DNA of 5,790 nt from Spirochaetia bacterium UBA5550 (GCA_002425885.1 DINC01000381.1:56714-62503), one strand, 5' to 3'. Positions 1 through 5,608 are shown, counted from the first letter of the stretch. The notes: generated by a model not told the origin, from the letters alone. Translations and numbers: made by a program.

Positions 1-294
1 GCTGATGTAAAGAAAAAACTTGATGCAGGTGAAAAACCGTTTATCCTTGATACAAGGGGGCCTGATGAATTTGAGCTGATGAGGCTCGGCATTGGTGAAC
101 ATCTTATTCCGCTCGGCGCCCTGCGAAGCCGTCTTAATGAACTCCCGGAAGACAAATCTGCGGAGATCATCTGCTTTTGTAAAATATCTCTGCGCGGATA
201 TGAAGCAGCACGTGTGCTTGAAGGGCGCGGCTGGACTAATGTCAAAGTCATGGAAGGCGGAGTAATGGCGTGGCCTTTCCCCAGGGAAAAATAG
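1..294 (+). CDS. Rhodanese-like domain, C-terminal part of a larger protein (5' end outside window)
   Basis: The reading frame is open from the first base and stops at TAG 292-294, giving 97 residues with no start that must be used, so this is the C-terminal end of a gene starting upstream. The fold is rhodanese. A strand ending ILDTR is followed by the PDEFE acidic stretch, IPLGALRSRL, and the active-site loop CKISLRG, with the likely catalytic Cys at window codon 60 (bases 178-180). The end is VKVMEGGVMAW, the usual 'GG...W' rhodanese terminus. Such domains carry a persulfide on the loop Cys and pass sulfur to an acceptor. The LRGYEAA loop and IPLGALRSRL resemble rhodanese domains fused to FAD-dependent CoA-disulfide-reductase-like oxidoreductases, so the missing N-terminal part may be such an enzyme (inference). 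A stand-alone cytoplasmic rhodanese is the alternative. Only 6 bases separate it from the next gene, which suggests an operon. Confidence 0.85.
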   Translation, partial: ADVKKKLDAGEKPFILDTRGPDEFELMRLGIGEHLIPLGALRSRLNELPEDKSAEIICFCKISLRGYEAARVLEGRGWTNVKVMEGGVMAWPFPREK

Positions 295-300
295 TATAGT

Positions 301-882
301 ATGAATATGACGAACAGCCTCCCGGTGGATCACGAAATTCACCGGGAGTGTCATTGCCATGAATGTGCCACAGCCCCGGATCAGGAAGTAGTACAGGATG
401 CTATAAAGAATATGACACTTGTACAGAAGCTCAAGTATCACGGTCTGCTCCGCTTTGCGGGGTGGTGGTCAATTTTCGCAGGAGCCCTTGCTGTTAACAG
501 CGTATGTCCTATATGCGGCACCCAGGGATGCCCCGTAGGGATCGGCACCACAGGGATTATTGCAGCTTTCTTCGCTGGATTAAAACAGTGGGGGATTGTT
601 TTTTTCAAAAAAACCGTTGATATTATCGGGACTTTTTTCAGAAATAAATCACATATAAACGCAGCAGAAAGAGGAGTTATTATGGATCAGAGTTTTAATG
701 CTTCAGAGATAAAAAAAGGATATCACCCGAAAGGTTACAGGATAGATAAAACCGCCTCCCCCATGGATTTTTATACAAAATGGGAGATTACCACTGATGG
801 TAAATGGATAAACCCCAGGCCCACATGTTTTGACTCCATGCCGCAGGAAGGGTGGCATAAAAGTGAATCATTCCAGGACTGA
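301..882 (+). CDS. Cys/His-rich small membrane protein, unrecognised family
   Basis: I do not recognise this 193-residue protein. Near the N-terminus is a His/Cys cluster, CHCHEC (residues 17-22), that could bind metal. Two hydrophobic segments follow (about 49-66 and 79-113). Between them is CPICGTQGCPVG (69-80), with Cys 69, 72 and 77, suggesting a metal or thiol/redox site at the membrane. The last 66 residues (from Met128) are hydrophilic, rich in Trp, Tyr and Pro, and look like a separate soluble module. The start is uncertain. ATG 301 has only a weak AGGGA 13 bases upstream, ATG 307 is equally possible, and a strong stem-loop lies inside the first 16 codons. ATG 412 (Met38) would give a protein starting just before the first membrane segment. 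Met128 also has its own near-ideal ribosome site. The gene lies directly after the rhodanese domain, so a sulfur-related or thiol role is possible but unproven. Confidence 0.65.
   Translation: MNMTNSLPVDHEIHRECHCHECATAPDQEVVQDAIKNMTLVQKLKYHGLLRFAGWWSIFAGALAVNSVCPICGTQGCPVGIGTTGIIAAFFAGLKQWGIVFFKKTVDIIGTFFRNKSHINAAERGVIMDQSFNASEIKKGYHPKGYRIDKTASPMDFYTKWEITTDGKWINPRPTCFDSMPQEGWHKSESFQD
319..348 (+). repeat. Strong inverted repeat/stem-loop at the start of the 193-aa ORF
   Basis: The arms CTCCCGGTGGAT (319-330) and ATTCACCGGGAG (337-348) pair over 12 positions with a single G-U wobble, around a 6-base loop (cacgaa). It lies 25 bases after the stop of the rhodanese gene. No T-run follows, so it is not a standard intrinsic terminator. 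It could protect the 3' end of the upstream message, limit translation of the downstream ORF, or mean that the true start of the next gene is further downstream. Confidence 0.7.
671..684 (+). promoter_or_regulatory. Internal ribosome binding site with in-frame ATG (Met128 of the 193-aa ORF)
   Basis: GAGGAG (671-676), a 5-base spacer and ATG 682 form a much better start signal than any at the 5' end of this ORF. The ATG is in frame with the long ORF and would yield a separate 66-residue soluble protein ending at 882. Either the C-terminal module is also made alone, or two once-separate genes have become joined in frame. Confidence 0.5.
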
Positions 883-914
883 AATACTGCAGAGTCAAAA
901 AAACGGAAATATAG

Positions 915-1400
915 ATGAATAATTTGTGCGCGTTATGCGGTAAAACAGATGAGAGGATGGTTTCTGTAGACGGAAAAAATATATGTACCTCCTGTATGTA
1001 CGGCGAAGCAGAGCCGGTTTTGATATACCCCATAGGTTTTGTGCGCAATAACCAGCAGAAGGCGGTACGGGGATTCGGCCTGAATAAAAAAGATAAATTA
1101 TCACGCATAGAACTCTTCGAATCTCAAAAGCCTTTTTTATACAGGCTTGAAGATGAATCAAAAATCACAGTGATCTATTATCTCCATAAATCAGGTACTG
1201 TTAAATCCGTGTTCCATCGCGGGCTTGACGGTAAAAAAACCGGAGTATTCGCTTCGCGGACGCCGAATCGTTTGTCGCGCCTTGCAATACAGAATGTAAA
1301 GCTTATTAAAATTGAAGGTACAACTCTTTACGTGGAAGGGCTCGACGCGATTAATGACAGCCCGGTTCTTGATATTAAGATGTACTGGGAACCGGACTGA
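915..1400 (+). CDS. TsaA/TrmO-fold protein with N-terminal zinc ribbon
   Basis: The 161-residue protein starts with a four-Cys zinc-ribbon-like element (C5-x2-C8 ... C24-x2-C27), followed by a TsaA-like (YaeB/TrmO) beta-barrel domain at about 37-158. Family hallmarks are YPIGFVRN at the domain start, the SRIELFE strand, GVFASRTPNR (110-119), and the C-terminal VEGLDAINDSPVLDIKMYW. Characterised TrmO enzymes use S-adenosylmethionine to N6-methylate threonylcarbamoyladenosine-37 of tRNA. Here the usual 'TRSPxRPNPIGLS' loop reads SRTPNRLSRLAIQ, so the conserved Pro-Asn-Pro stretch is missing, and tRNA methylation should not be assumed. The start at ATG 915 has only a weak GGAA upstream but places the zinc ribbon at the N-terminus. 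The gap to the preceding ORF is 32 bases, which fits co-transcription. The fold assignment is fairly sure; the function is open. Confidence 0.8.
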   Translation: MNNLCALCGKTDERMVSVDGKNICTSCMYGEAEPVLIYPIGFVRNNQQKAVRGFGLNKKDKLSRIELFESQKPFLYRLEDESKITVIYYLHKSGTVKSVFHRGLDGKKTGVFASRTPNRLSRLAIQNVKLIKIEGTTLYVEGLDAINDSPVLDIKMYWEPD

Positions 1401-1456
1401 TTTAAAACGGATTATCTTTTTTCAACAATATTATATAAACCGACAAAGGAGACATT

Positions 1457-1834
1457 ATGAAAGTATTACCAGAAGAAGTAATTAAAGCATGGGAAGAGAA
1501 GTCAGGCCCGGTTATCCTTACAACTGTTGATAAATCAGGAACTCCAAACTCAATTTACGCGACATGTATCAGCAGATTTGATGAAAGCACAATAGTTGTG
1601 GCTGATAACTATTTTGATAAAACAAAAAAGAACATACTCGCGGGGAGTAAAGCCTCAATCCTCTTCATTACAAAAAGCGGAACATCATACCAGGTAAAGG
1701 GCTCTATTCAGCTGCATTCAGAAGGTAAAATTTTTGATGACATGAAAAAATGGAATCCCGCAAAACACCCGGGGCACGCTGCTGCGGCATTAACAGTTGA
1801 AGAGGTCTTTTCAGGCTCAAAGCAGCTTGTATAG
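1457..1834 (+). CDS. Pyridoxamine 5'-phosphate oxidase-like (PNPOx-like) split-barrel flavoprotein
   Basis: This is a 125-residue cytoplasmic protein of the FMN-binding split-barrel family. The order of elements fits the family: an N-terminal helix (PEEVIKAWEE), the strand GPVILTTVD, the turn KSGTPNSI followed by a strand with Cys37, then VVADNYFDKTKKNI (about 47-60, the position of the phosphate/flavin-contacting strand-helix region). Next come ASILFIT, the YQVKGSIQLHSEG strand pair and a final VEEVFSGSKQL. Members are small flavin reductases or oxidases, often of unknown substrate, and are much shorter than true PdxH (over 200 residues), so vitamin B6 oxidation is not implied. The start is well supported: AAAGGAG at 1445-1451 with 5 bases to the ATG. 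It lies 56 bases after the TsaA-like gene and 44 bases before the next, probably in the same operon. Confidence 0.8.
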   Translation: MKVLPEEVIKAWEEKSGPVILTTVDKSGTPNSIYATCISRFDESTIVVADNYFDKTKKNILAGSKASILFITKSGTSYQVKGSIQLHSEGKIFDDMKKWNPAKHPGHAAAALTVEEVFSGSKQLV

Positions 1835-1878
1835 ATAAGAGCTGCATGCATTTTTAGTATGAATTCCGGAGGCAATAT

Positions 1879-2313
1879 ATGACACACGAGGACGCGGGGA
1901 ATTATTCTGCTAAAAGGGAGGGGGCACAATTAGATGAAGATATTGCAGCGGCAATAAAAGAAAAAGCTGCTGATAATAAAATTTCATGTGCAGAAGCCCA
2001 TGCCATAGCTATTAAGCTGCAGGTCACTCCTGCTGAGGTTGGTACTGCAATTGATCTTCTTGAAATGAGAATAAACAAATGCCAGCTGGGGCTCTTCGGC
2101 TACAAGGGGAAAACAAATTTTCCGGAAATCCCTGATGATATAAACCCGGATATTAAATCTGCGATCAGTCTGCTGGTTAAAAATGAACATATCCCATGCG
2201 CGGCAGCATGGGATATTGCAAAAAAATTCAAAATTTCAAAAGCGACAGTTTCGGCAGTGTGCAATTCTATGAAAGTAAAAATATCGTCGTGTCAGTTAGG
2301 AGCTTTCAGGTAG
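1879..2313 (+). CDS. Tandem-duplicated Cys-containing helix-turn-helix-like protein
   Basis: The 144-residue soluble protein consists of two copies of one unit, residues 18-73 and 88-143, that align without any gap at an offset of 70. I count 19 identities in 56 positions. Shared landmarks are an N-terminal D-I-x2-A-I helix, I-x-C-A-x-A-x2-I-A (Cys37/Cys107), a putative recognition-helix region (VTPAEVGTAIDLL / ISKATVSAVCNSM), and the closing motif I-x2-CQLG-x-F (Cys68/Cys138). The middle resembles a helix-turn-helix. The paired Cys residues in each unit could bind metal or act as a thiol switch (inference). I cannot name a characterised family. The start is clear: GGAGG at 1868-1872 with 6 bases to the ATG. 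It is the last gene before a terminator and is followed by the tungstate transporter operon, so a role in regulating metal-oxoanion uptake or cofactor use is plausible but unproven. Confidence 0.75.
   Translation: MTHEDAGNYSAKREGAQLDEDIAAAIKEKAADNKISCAEAHAIAIKLQVTPAEVGTAIDLLEMRINKCQLGLFGYKGKTNFPEIPDDINPDIKSAISLLVKNEHIPCAAAWDIAKKFKISKATVSAVCNSMKVKISSCQLGAFR
2189..2216 (+). repeat. Perfect 11-bp inverted repeat inside the duplicated HTH-like gene
   Basis: The arms ATATCCCATGC (2189-2199) and GCATGGGATAT (2206-2216) are exact reverse complements with a 6-base loop (gcggca). It is entirely coding (second repeat unit, around Cys107), and the matching stretch of the first unit does not carry the palindrome. 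It could be an mRNA hairpin, a protein-binding site, or chance. Confidence 0.6.
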
Positions 2314-2405
2314 TAAAAGAACATTCATCATCTGGAATGAACATCCAAGAATAATGGAAGCATAATAAGATCTTCAATACTGAAAAAATTCGACTAGCCG
2401 ATACT

Positions 2406-2445
2406 GCTGACGCATCGGACACCCTGTGCGTCAGCTTTTATTTTC
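2406..2445 (+). terminator. Rho-independent terminator of the upstream gene cluster
   Basis: A perfect 9-bp stem, GCTGACGCA (2406-2414) with TGCGTCAGC (2427-2435), encloses a 12-base loop and is followed directly by the T-rich run TTTTATTTT. It lies 93 bases after the stop of the duplicated HTH-like gene and separates that cluster from the wtp operon. No gene on the minus strand is close enough for it to serve in the other direction. Confidence 0.88.
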
Positions 2446-2602
2446 ATTACCCACCCAGATTCAAACTCACAAGTTCATGTTATTATCAGTAATTTTTTAT
2501 CAATAACACTCTCAAATAATACCAACATAGCATTATATGATTAAATTATTACAAATACTTACAATTATCATTTGACTTTTATGTTTTGCTGAACACAATA
2601 TC
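2446..2602. other. AT-rich non-coding upstream region of the wtp operon
   Basis: Between the terminator and the wtpA start no supported gene is present. This part is strongly AT-rich and contains TGTTATT (2478-2484) facing AATAACA (2502-2508), a 7-bp inverted repeat with a 17-base spacer. ATAACAC occurs at 2503-2509 and again at 2643-2649. These may be weak regulator half-sites or chance in AT-rich DNA. I could not recognise a molybdenum-cofactor riboswitch here, but could not exclude one by eye. Confidence 0.4.
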
Positions 2603-2608
2603 TATTAT
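2572..2608 (+). promoter_or_regulatory. Candidate wtp operon promoter
   Basis: TATTAT (2603-2608) matches the -10 consensus at five of six positions, and TTGACT (2572-2577) matches the -35 consensus at five of six. They are 25 bp apart, too far for one sigma-70 promoter, so at most one is used as written. If TATTAT is the -10, transcription would start near 2615, inside the adjacent dyad. Its own -35 (around 2580-2585) is poor, which would fit an activator-dependent or otherwise regulated promoter. Confidence 0.35.
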
Positions 2609-2626
2609 CCGTAACCTCTGTTACGG
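2609..2626. promoter_or_regulatory. Candidate operator: CCGTAAC-N4-GTTACGG dyad upstream of wtpA
   Basis: A perfect 7-bp inverted repeat with a 4-base centre (ctct) directly abuts the -10-like TATTAT and lies 86 bases upstream of the wtpA start. Its 18-bp size and symmetry suit a dimeric repressor. It is not the classical ModE operator, although it shares a TAAC/GTTA core. As RNA it would form a 7-bp hairpin followed, after a 6-base gap, by six T (2633-2638), so a weak attenuator is an alternative reading. Confidence 0.5.
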
Positions 2627-2700
2627 GAATACTTTTTTCACTATAACACAACCCGGTGCATGCTTTAATTAAAAATCATAAATCTTCAATAAAAACAAAA

Positions 2701-2715
2701 AAGGAGATACACATG
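2701..2715 (+). promoter_or_regulatory. Ribosome binding site deciding the wtpA start
   Basis: AAGGAG (2701-2706) is 6 bases from ATG 2713. An in-frame ATG at 2656 would add 19 residues but lacks a ribosome site and would put a polar stretch before the signal peptide, so 2713 is chosen. Confidence 0.85.
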
Positions 2716-3699
2716 AAAAAAAGAATTATTGTTTTTTCTCTATCACTTCTGGTAGCCATAAGTCCGGCAATACTGGAAGCGAAAAAAAATGACAAAAAAA
2801 TCTCAGGGAAAGTTGTCATGTTCCACGCAGGGAGCCTCTCAATGCCCTTTGACGCGATGGAAAAGGAATTTGAAAAACTCTATCCGGGCGTTGATCTTCA
2901 GAGAGAAGCATCAGGGAGCCAGGCTGCCGCAAGAAAGATAACAGACCTCGGTAAAGAATGTGATCTTATGGCATCTGCTGATTATGATGTAATCGACAAG
3001 CTTCTCATCCCGAAACATGCCGAATGGAATGTACGTTTTGCTTCAAACCAGATGGTGCTCTGTTATACAGACAAAAGCAAAAACGCAAATAAAATTAACA
3101 AAAAAAACTGGTTCGACATATTGTCTGAAAAGGGAGTAGTATGGGGACATTCAGATCCTAACATTGACCCCTGCGGATACCGTTCTCTCATGGTTCTTCA
3201 GCTTGCTGAAAAATTTTATAAAAAACCGGGGCTTTATGATAAAGTAATAGCAAACAGGCCTAAGGAAAACGTAAGACCTAAATCTGTTGAGCTTATATCT
3301 CTTCTTCAGTCAGGGAACATGGACTACGCGTGGGAATACAGATCTGTAGCAGTTCAGCACAATCTGAAATATATTGAACTTCCGGAGCAGGTAAACCTCG
3401 GAAATTATAAATATGACAAATACTATTCACAGGCAGTTGTAAAGGTTACAGGTAAAGAGCCGGGGAGCATGATGGATATGAAAGGTATGTCCATTACCTA
3501 TGGAGTTACCCTTGTTAAAAATTCTCCCAACAGAGATGCTGCAATTGCTTTCCTTAAATATCTCTTTGATAAAAACGGCGGACTTAAAATACTTAAAGAT
3601 CAGGGGCAGCCGCCATTTATCCCCTGCAGTGTACCTACAAATGAAATGAAAAAAGCTATTCCCGATGAGCTGCAGAAAATGGTTGTCGTGAAAAAATAA
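2713..3699 (+). CDS. wtpA: Tungstate/molybdate ABC transporter, periplasmic substrate-binding protein (WtpA type)
   Basis: This 328-residue exported protein captures tungstate (possibly molybdate) and delivers it to the WtpB permease. It begins with a signal peptide: KKR, a hydrophobic core, and cleavage probably after Ala19 or Ala23. There is no lipobox Cys. Family motifs run in order: [13 protein letters not shown] (34-46), [17 protein letters not shown] (60-76), [41 protein letters not shown] (from Asp152), [14 protein letters not shown], and [21 protein letters not shown]. Structures of the archaeal ModA/WtpA subfamily show octahedral metal coordination completed by one Asp and one Glu. 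The equivalents here are Asp152 (NIDPCGY) and Glu208 (YAWEYRS), both present. Oxygen contacts probably come from Ser41 (HAGSLS) and the GSQ turn (Ser69). This separates it from classical tetrahedral-site ModA. Expression is likely controlled by the dyad at 2609-2626. Tungstate versus molybdate preference cannot be read from sequence. Confidence 0.93.
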   Translation: MKKRIIVFSLSLLVAISPAILEAKKNDKKISGKVVMFHAGSLSMPFDAMEKEFEKLYPGVDLQREASGSQAAARKITDLGKECDLMASADYDVIDKLLIPKHAEWNVRFASNQMVLCYTDKSKNANKINKKNWFDILSEKGVVWGHSDPNIDPCGYRSLMVLQLAEKFYKKPGLYDKVIANRPKENVRPKSVELISLLQSGNMDYAWEYRSVAVQHNLKYIELPEQVNLGNYKYDKYYSQAVVKVTGKEPGSMMDMKGMSITYGVTLVKNSPNRDAAIAFLKYLFDKNGGLKILKDQGQPPFIPCSVPTNEMKKAIPDELQKMVVVKK

Positions 3700-3716
3700 T
3701 TAACAGAGAGGAATAG

Positions 3717-3747
3717 ATAACAGGGAGAATGTTAATCTCCCTGTTAT
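3717..3747 (+). promoter_or_regulatory. Perfect 12-bp stem-loop between wtpA and wtpB
   Basis: ATAACAGGGAGA (3717-3728) and TCTCCCTGTTAT (3736-3747) are exact reverse complements around the 7-base loop atgttaa. It starts 18 bases after the wtpA stop and has no T-run, so it is not a full terminator. Such intercistronic hairpins after binding-protein genes commonly stabilise the upstream message and allow more binding protein than permease. Unusually, the right arm contains the first two bases of ATG 3746, and the loop (TGTTAA, 3730-3735) is complementary to TTAACA (3700-3705), so a pseudoknot can be drawn. Confidence 0.8.
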
Positions 3748-4561
3748 GCGTTTACAATCGGACATGAAAAGTATAATACAAAAAAGAGGTCTCTTCTTCT
3801 TTCTATTTCTAAGCAGCGGCATATTAATACTGGCATTCATAATTCTCCCGCTCTTTAACATGATGGTTGCTCCATCGTATGAAATGATGAAGGAAACCAT
3901 AAAAGACAGGGATGTCCTGAGATCAATCTGGCTCAGTATCTATACAGCGCTGTCAGCATCTTTGATTGCGTTTATCTTCGGCACACCTCTGGCATATCTC
4001 CTTGCCCGGAGCAATTTCAGAGGTAAACGGCTGGTTGAAAGCATTATAGATCTTCCGATAGTTATACCTCATCCCGTTGTAGGTATTGCAATTCTTGGTG
4101 TTGTGGGGAAAAACCACTGGCTCGGACAGATCATGAACGATCTGGGGATACGGCTCATGGGTAACCCGGCGGGTATAATTACGGTTCTTACATTTGTAGG
4201 GCTGCCGTTTTATATAAACGCTGTAAAAGAAGGATTCGAAAATATCCCTCCACGACTGGAGAATGTATCAAGAAGCCTTGGCGCCTCGATGTCCGGCACT
4301 TTCTTCAGAGTAACTTTTCCTCTCGCACGCAGAAGCATGCTCACAGGTGTACTGATGTGCACAGCAAGGGCAATCAGCGAATTCGGAGCTGTTGTTGTCA
4401 TAGCATATCATCCGATGATCGCCCCGGTCCTTCTATATGAAAGATACGAATCATATGGATTAAAGTATTCCCAGCCTATTTCTGTATGGCTTGTCTGTAT
4501 CTGCCTGACACTGTTCCTGGCTCTTAGAGTTGTAACGTTAAACAGAAAAGAGGAAGCATGA
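3746..4561 (+). CDS. wtpB: Tungstate/molybdate ABC transporter, permease (WtpB type)
   Basis: This inner-membrane subunit probably works as a homodimer, receiving oxoanion from WtpA and powered by WtpC. The 271 residues show about six hydrophobic segments, the first at about 15-37 and the next at about 61-87. The binding-protein-dependent permease EAA loop lies at 172-192, with the invariant Gly at 179 (ENVSRSLGAS ... FPL). It docks to the ATPase. The conserved stretches LPIVIPHPVVGIAILG (103-118) and ARAISEFGAVVVIAYHPM (207-224), followed by LLYERYESYGL, are typical of WtpB/ModB-type permeases. The start is uncertain. ATG 3746 lies in the stem-loop and has no nearby ribosome site. ATG 3764 (Met7) also lacks a good site but gives the short KR-rich N-terminus usual before the first membrane segment. 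The stop overlaps the wtpC start by ATGA. Confidence 0.92.
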   Translation: MRLQSDMKSIIQKRGLFFFLFLSSGILILAFIILPLFNMMVAPSYEMMKETIKDRDVLRSIWLSIYTALSASLIAFIFGTPLAYLLARSNFRGKRLVESIIDLPIVIPHPVVGIAILGVVGKNHWLGQIMNDLGIRLMGNPAGIITVLTFVGLPFYINAVKEGFENIPPRLENVSRSLGASMSGTFFRVTFPLARRSMLTGVLMCTARAISEFGAVVVIAYHPMIAPVLLYERYESYGLKYSQPISVWLVCICLTLFLALRVVTLNRKEEA

Positions 4562-5595
4562 TAAAGATAAAAAATCTGTCAGTCTCCCTCGGGGGCTTTA
4601 ATTTACACAACATCAATCTTGACATAGAAGAAAACAGTTTTTTTGTCCTCATGGGACCCACAGGCGCAGGGAAAACAGTACTCCTTGAGGCCATTGCAGG
4701 CCTTACACCGGTTAAGTCAGGTTCCATTTTTATCGGCAACAGGGACGTCACAAAGCTCCCTCCTGAAAAACATGGTGTAAGCATCATGTACCAGGACAAT
4801 TCCCTGTTCCCGCACCTTAATGTAATGGAGAATATCAGGTATGGACTCCGCTACCATAAAATAGATAAAAGCGAATCAGATAAAAAAATTGACGGTCTCA
4901 TTGAACAGCTCGGTTTATCATCTCTCCTGACCCGGCTCCCTCTTAATTTAAGCGGCGGTGAATTGCAGAGAGTTTCACTTGCCAGGGCTCTTGTTGTGGA
5001 CCCGAAGATTGTTCTGCTTGATGAACCCTTATCCGCACTTGACCCTAACTTCAGGTATGAACTGCGGCAGATGCTGAAAAAAATTCATAAATCAACCAAT
5101 GTTACATTTGTCATGGTTACTCACGATTTTGGCGAAGCAATCTCTCTTGCGGAAAAGGCCGCCATAATGGATGGAGGGCGCATTATTCAGACAGGAACCA
5201 TAGATGAAATATTTCAGAAACCATGCTGCAATTTCGCAGCTGATTTTGTCGGCATGCGGAATATTTTTCAGGTGGAGTTTCATGGCACCACAGCGAAAAC
5301 AGGAAAGCTGCAGATCAACATGGGGAAAAAAATAGATGACACTTCCGGTCACATCGCCATTCGCCCCGAGGACATTGTACTGAGCAGGGAAAAACTTCAG
5401 TCCAGTATGAGAAATTCATTCCGGGGGAAAGTTTTATCTATTATTGATCTCGGATTTTTTTATGAAATTGACATTGATGTAAATGGTACATTATTCCGCA
5501 GCATGATAGCCAAAGGGTCTCTTTTTGAAATGAAGATCAAAGAAAACTCCGATGTCTTTATCTCTTTCAAAGCCAGTGCAATACATAACTTCTGA
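4558..5595 (+). CDS. wtpC: Tungstate/molybdate ABC transporter, ATP-binding protein (WtpC/ModC type)
   Basis: This cytoplasmic ATPase energises WtpB. All nucleotide-binding motifs are intact in 345 residues: Walker A GPTGAGKT (33-40), Q-loop Gln79 in MYQDNSLFPHL, signature LSGGELQR (131-138), Walker B IVLLDEP (151-157, Glu156 catalytic), D-loop SALD (159-162) and switch His189 in VTHD. From about 240 onward is a C-terminal regulatory TOBE/MOP-like domain with AIRPEDIVLS and the end SFKASAIHNF, very like the terminus of ModC proteins. In related ModC transporters this region binds oxoanion and inhibits transport when the cell is replete. It is a single, somewhat shorter unit here, so such trans-inhibition is inferred. 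The start overlaps the wtpB stop (ATGA, 4558-4561), with AGAGGA at 4549-4554 inside wtpB, indicating translational coupling. No clear terminator follows before the next gene. Confidence 0.93.
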   Translation: MIKIKNLSVSLGGFNLHNINLDIEENSFFVLMGPTGAGKTVLLEAIAGLTPVKSGSIFIGNRDVTKLPPEKHGVSIMYQDNSLFPHLNVMENIRYGLRYHKIDKSESDKKIDGLIEQLGLSSLLTRLPLNLSGGELQRVSLARALVVDPKIVLLDEPLSALDPNFRYELRQMLKKIHKSTNVTFVMVTHDFGEAISLAEKAAIMDGGRIIQTGTIDEIFQKPCCNFAADFVGMRNIFQVEFHGTTAKTGKLQINMGKKIDDTSGHIAIRPEDIVLSREKLQSSMRNSFRGKVLSIIDLGFFYEIDIDVNGTLFRSMIAKGSLFEMKIKENSDVFISFKASAIHNF

Positions 5596-5608
5596 AACAA
5601 TTAACTTC

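Noticed and set aside
788..1161. Minus-strand ORFs opposite the end of the 193-aa gene and the TsaA-like gene.
   Set aside because: No convincing ribosome site or protein motifs, and the plus strand encodes a recognisable zinc ribbon and TsaA domain there.
1401..1456. AT-rich TATTATATAAA stretch before the flavoprotein gene as a promoter.
   Set aside because: No credible -35 at a suitable distance; co-transcription with the preceding gene is a simpler reading.
1822..1858. GCAGCT (1822-1827) facing AGCTGC (1840-1845), followed a few bases later by TTTTT: a possible terminator after the flavoprotein gene.
   Set aside because: Only a 6-bp stem with a 12-base loop, overlapping the coding end, and the T-run is short and not adjacent.
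2325..2345. CATTC...GAATG mini-hairpin after the duplicated HTH-like gene.
   Set aside because: Five base pairs only and no T-run; the strong terminator lies just downstream at 2406-2445.
2656..2712. An upstream in-frame ATG (2656) that would lengthen WtpA by 19 residues.
   Set aside because: It lacks a ribosome site and would hide the signal peptide; ATG 2713 has AAGGAG at 6 bases and begins a normal signal sequence.
3729..3767. A 12-codon ORF (ATG 3729 to TGA 3765-3767) whose stop overlaps ATG 3764 of wtpB, resembling a leader peptide for translational coupling.
   Set aside because: The only ribosome site, AGGGAG at 3722-3727, is just 1 base from the ATG, and both lie within the stem-loop; too weak to annotate as a gene.
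4210..5352. Minus-strand ORFs opposite wtpB and wtpC (e.g. 4210-4401, 4524-4799, 5092-5352).
   Set aside because: They lie opposite strongly conserved transporter genes, show no recognisable protein motifs, and are explained as antisense shadows.
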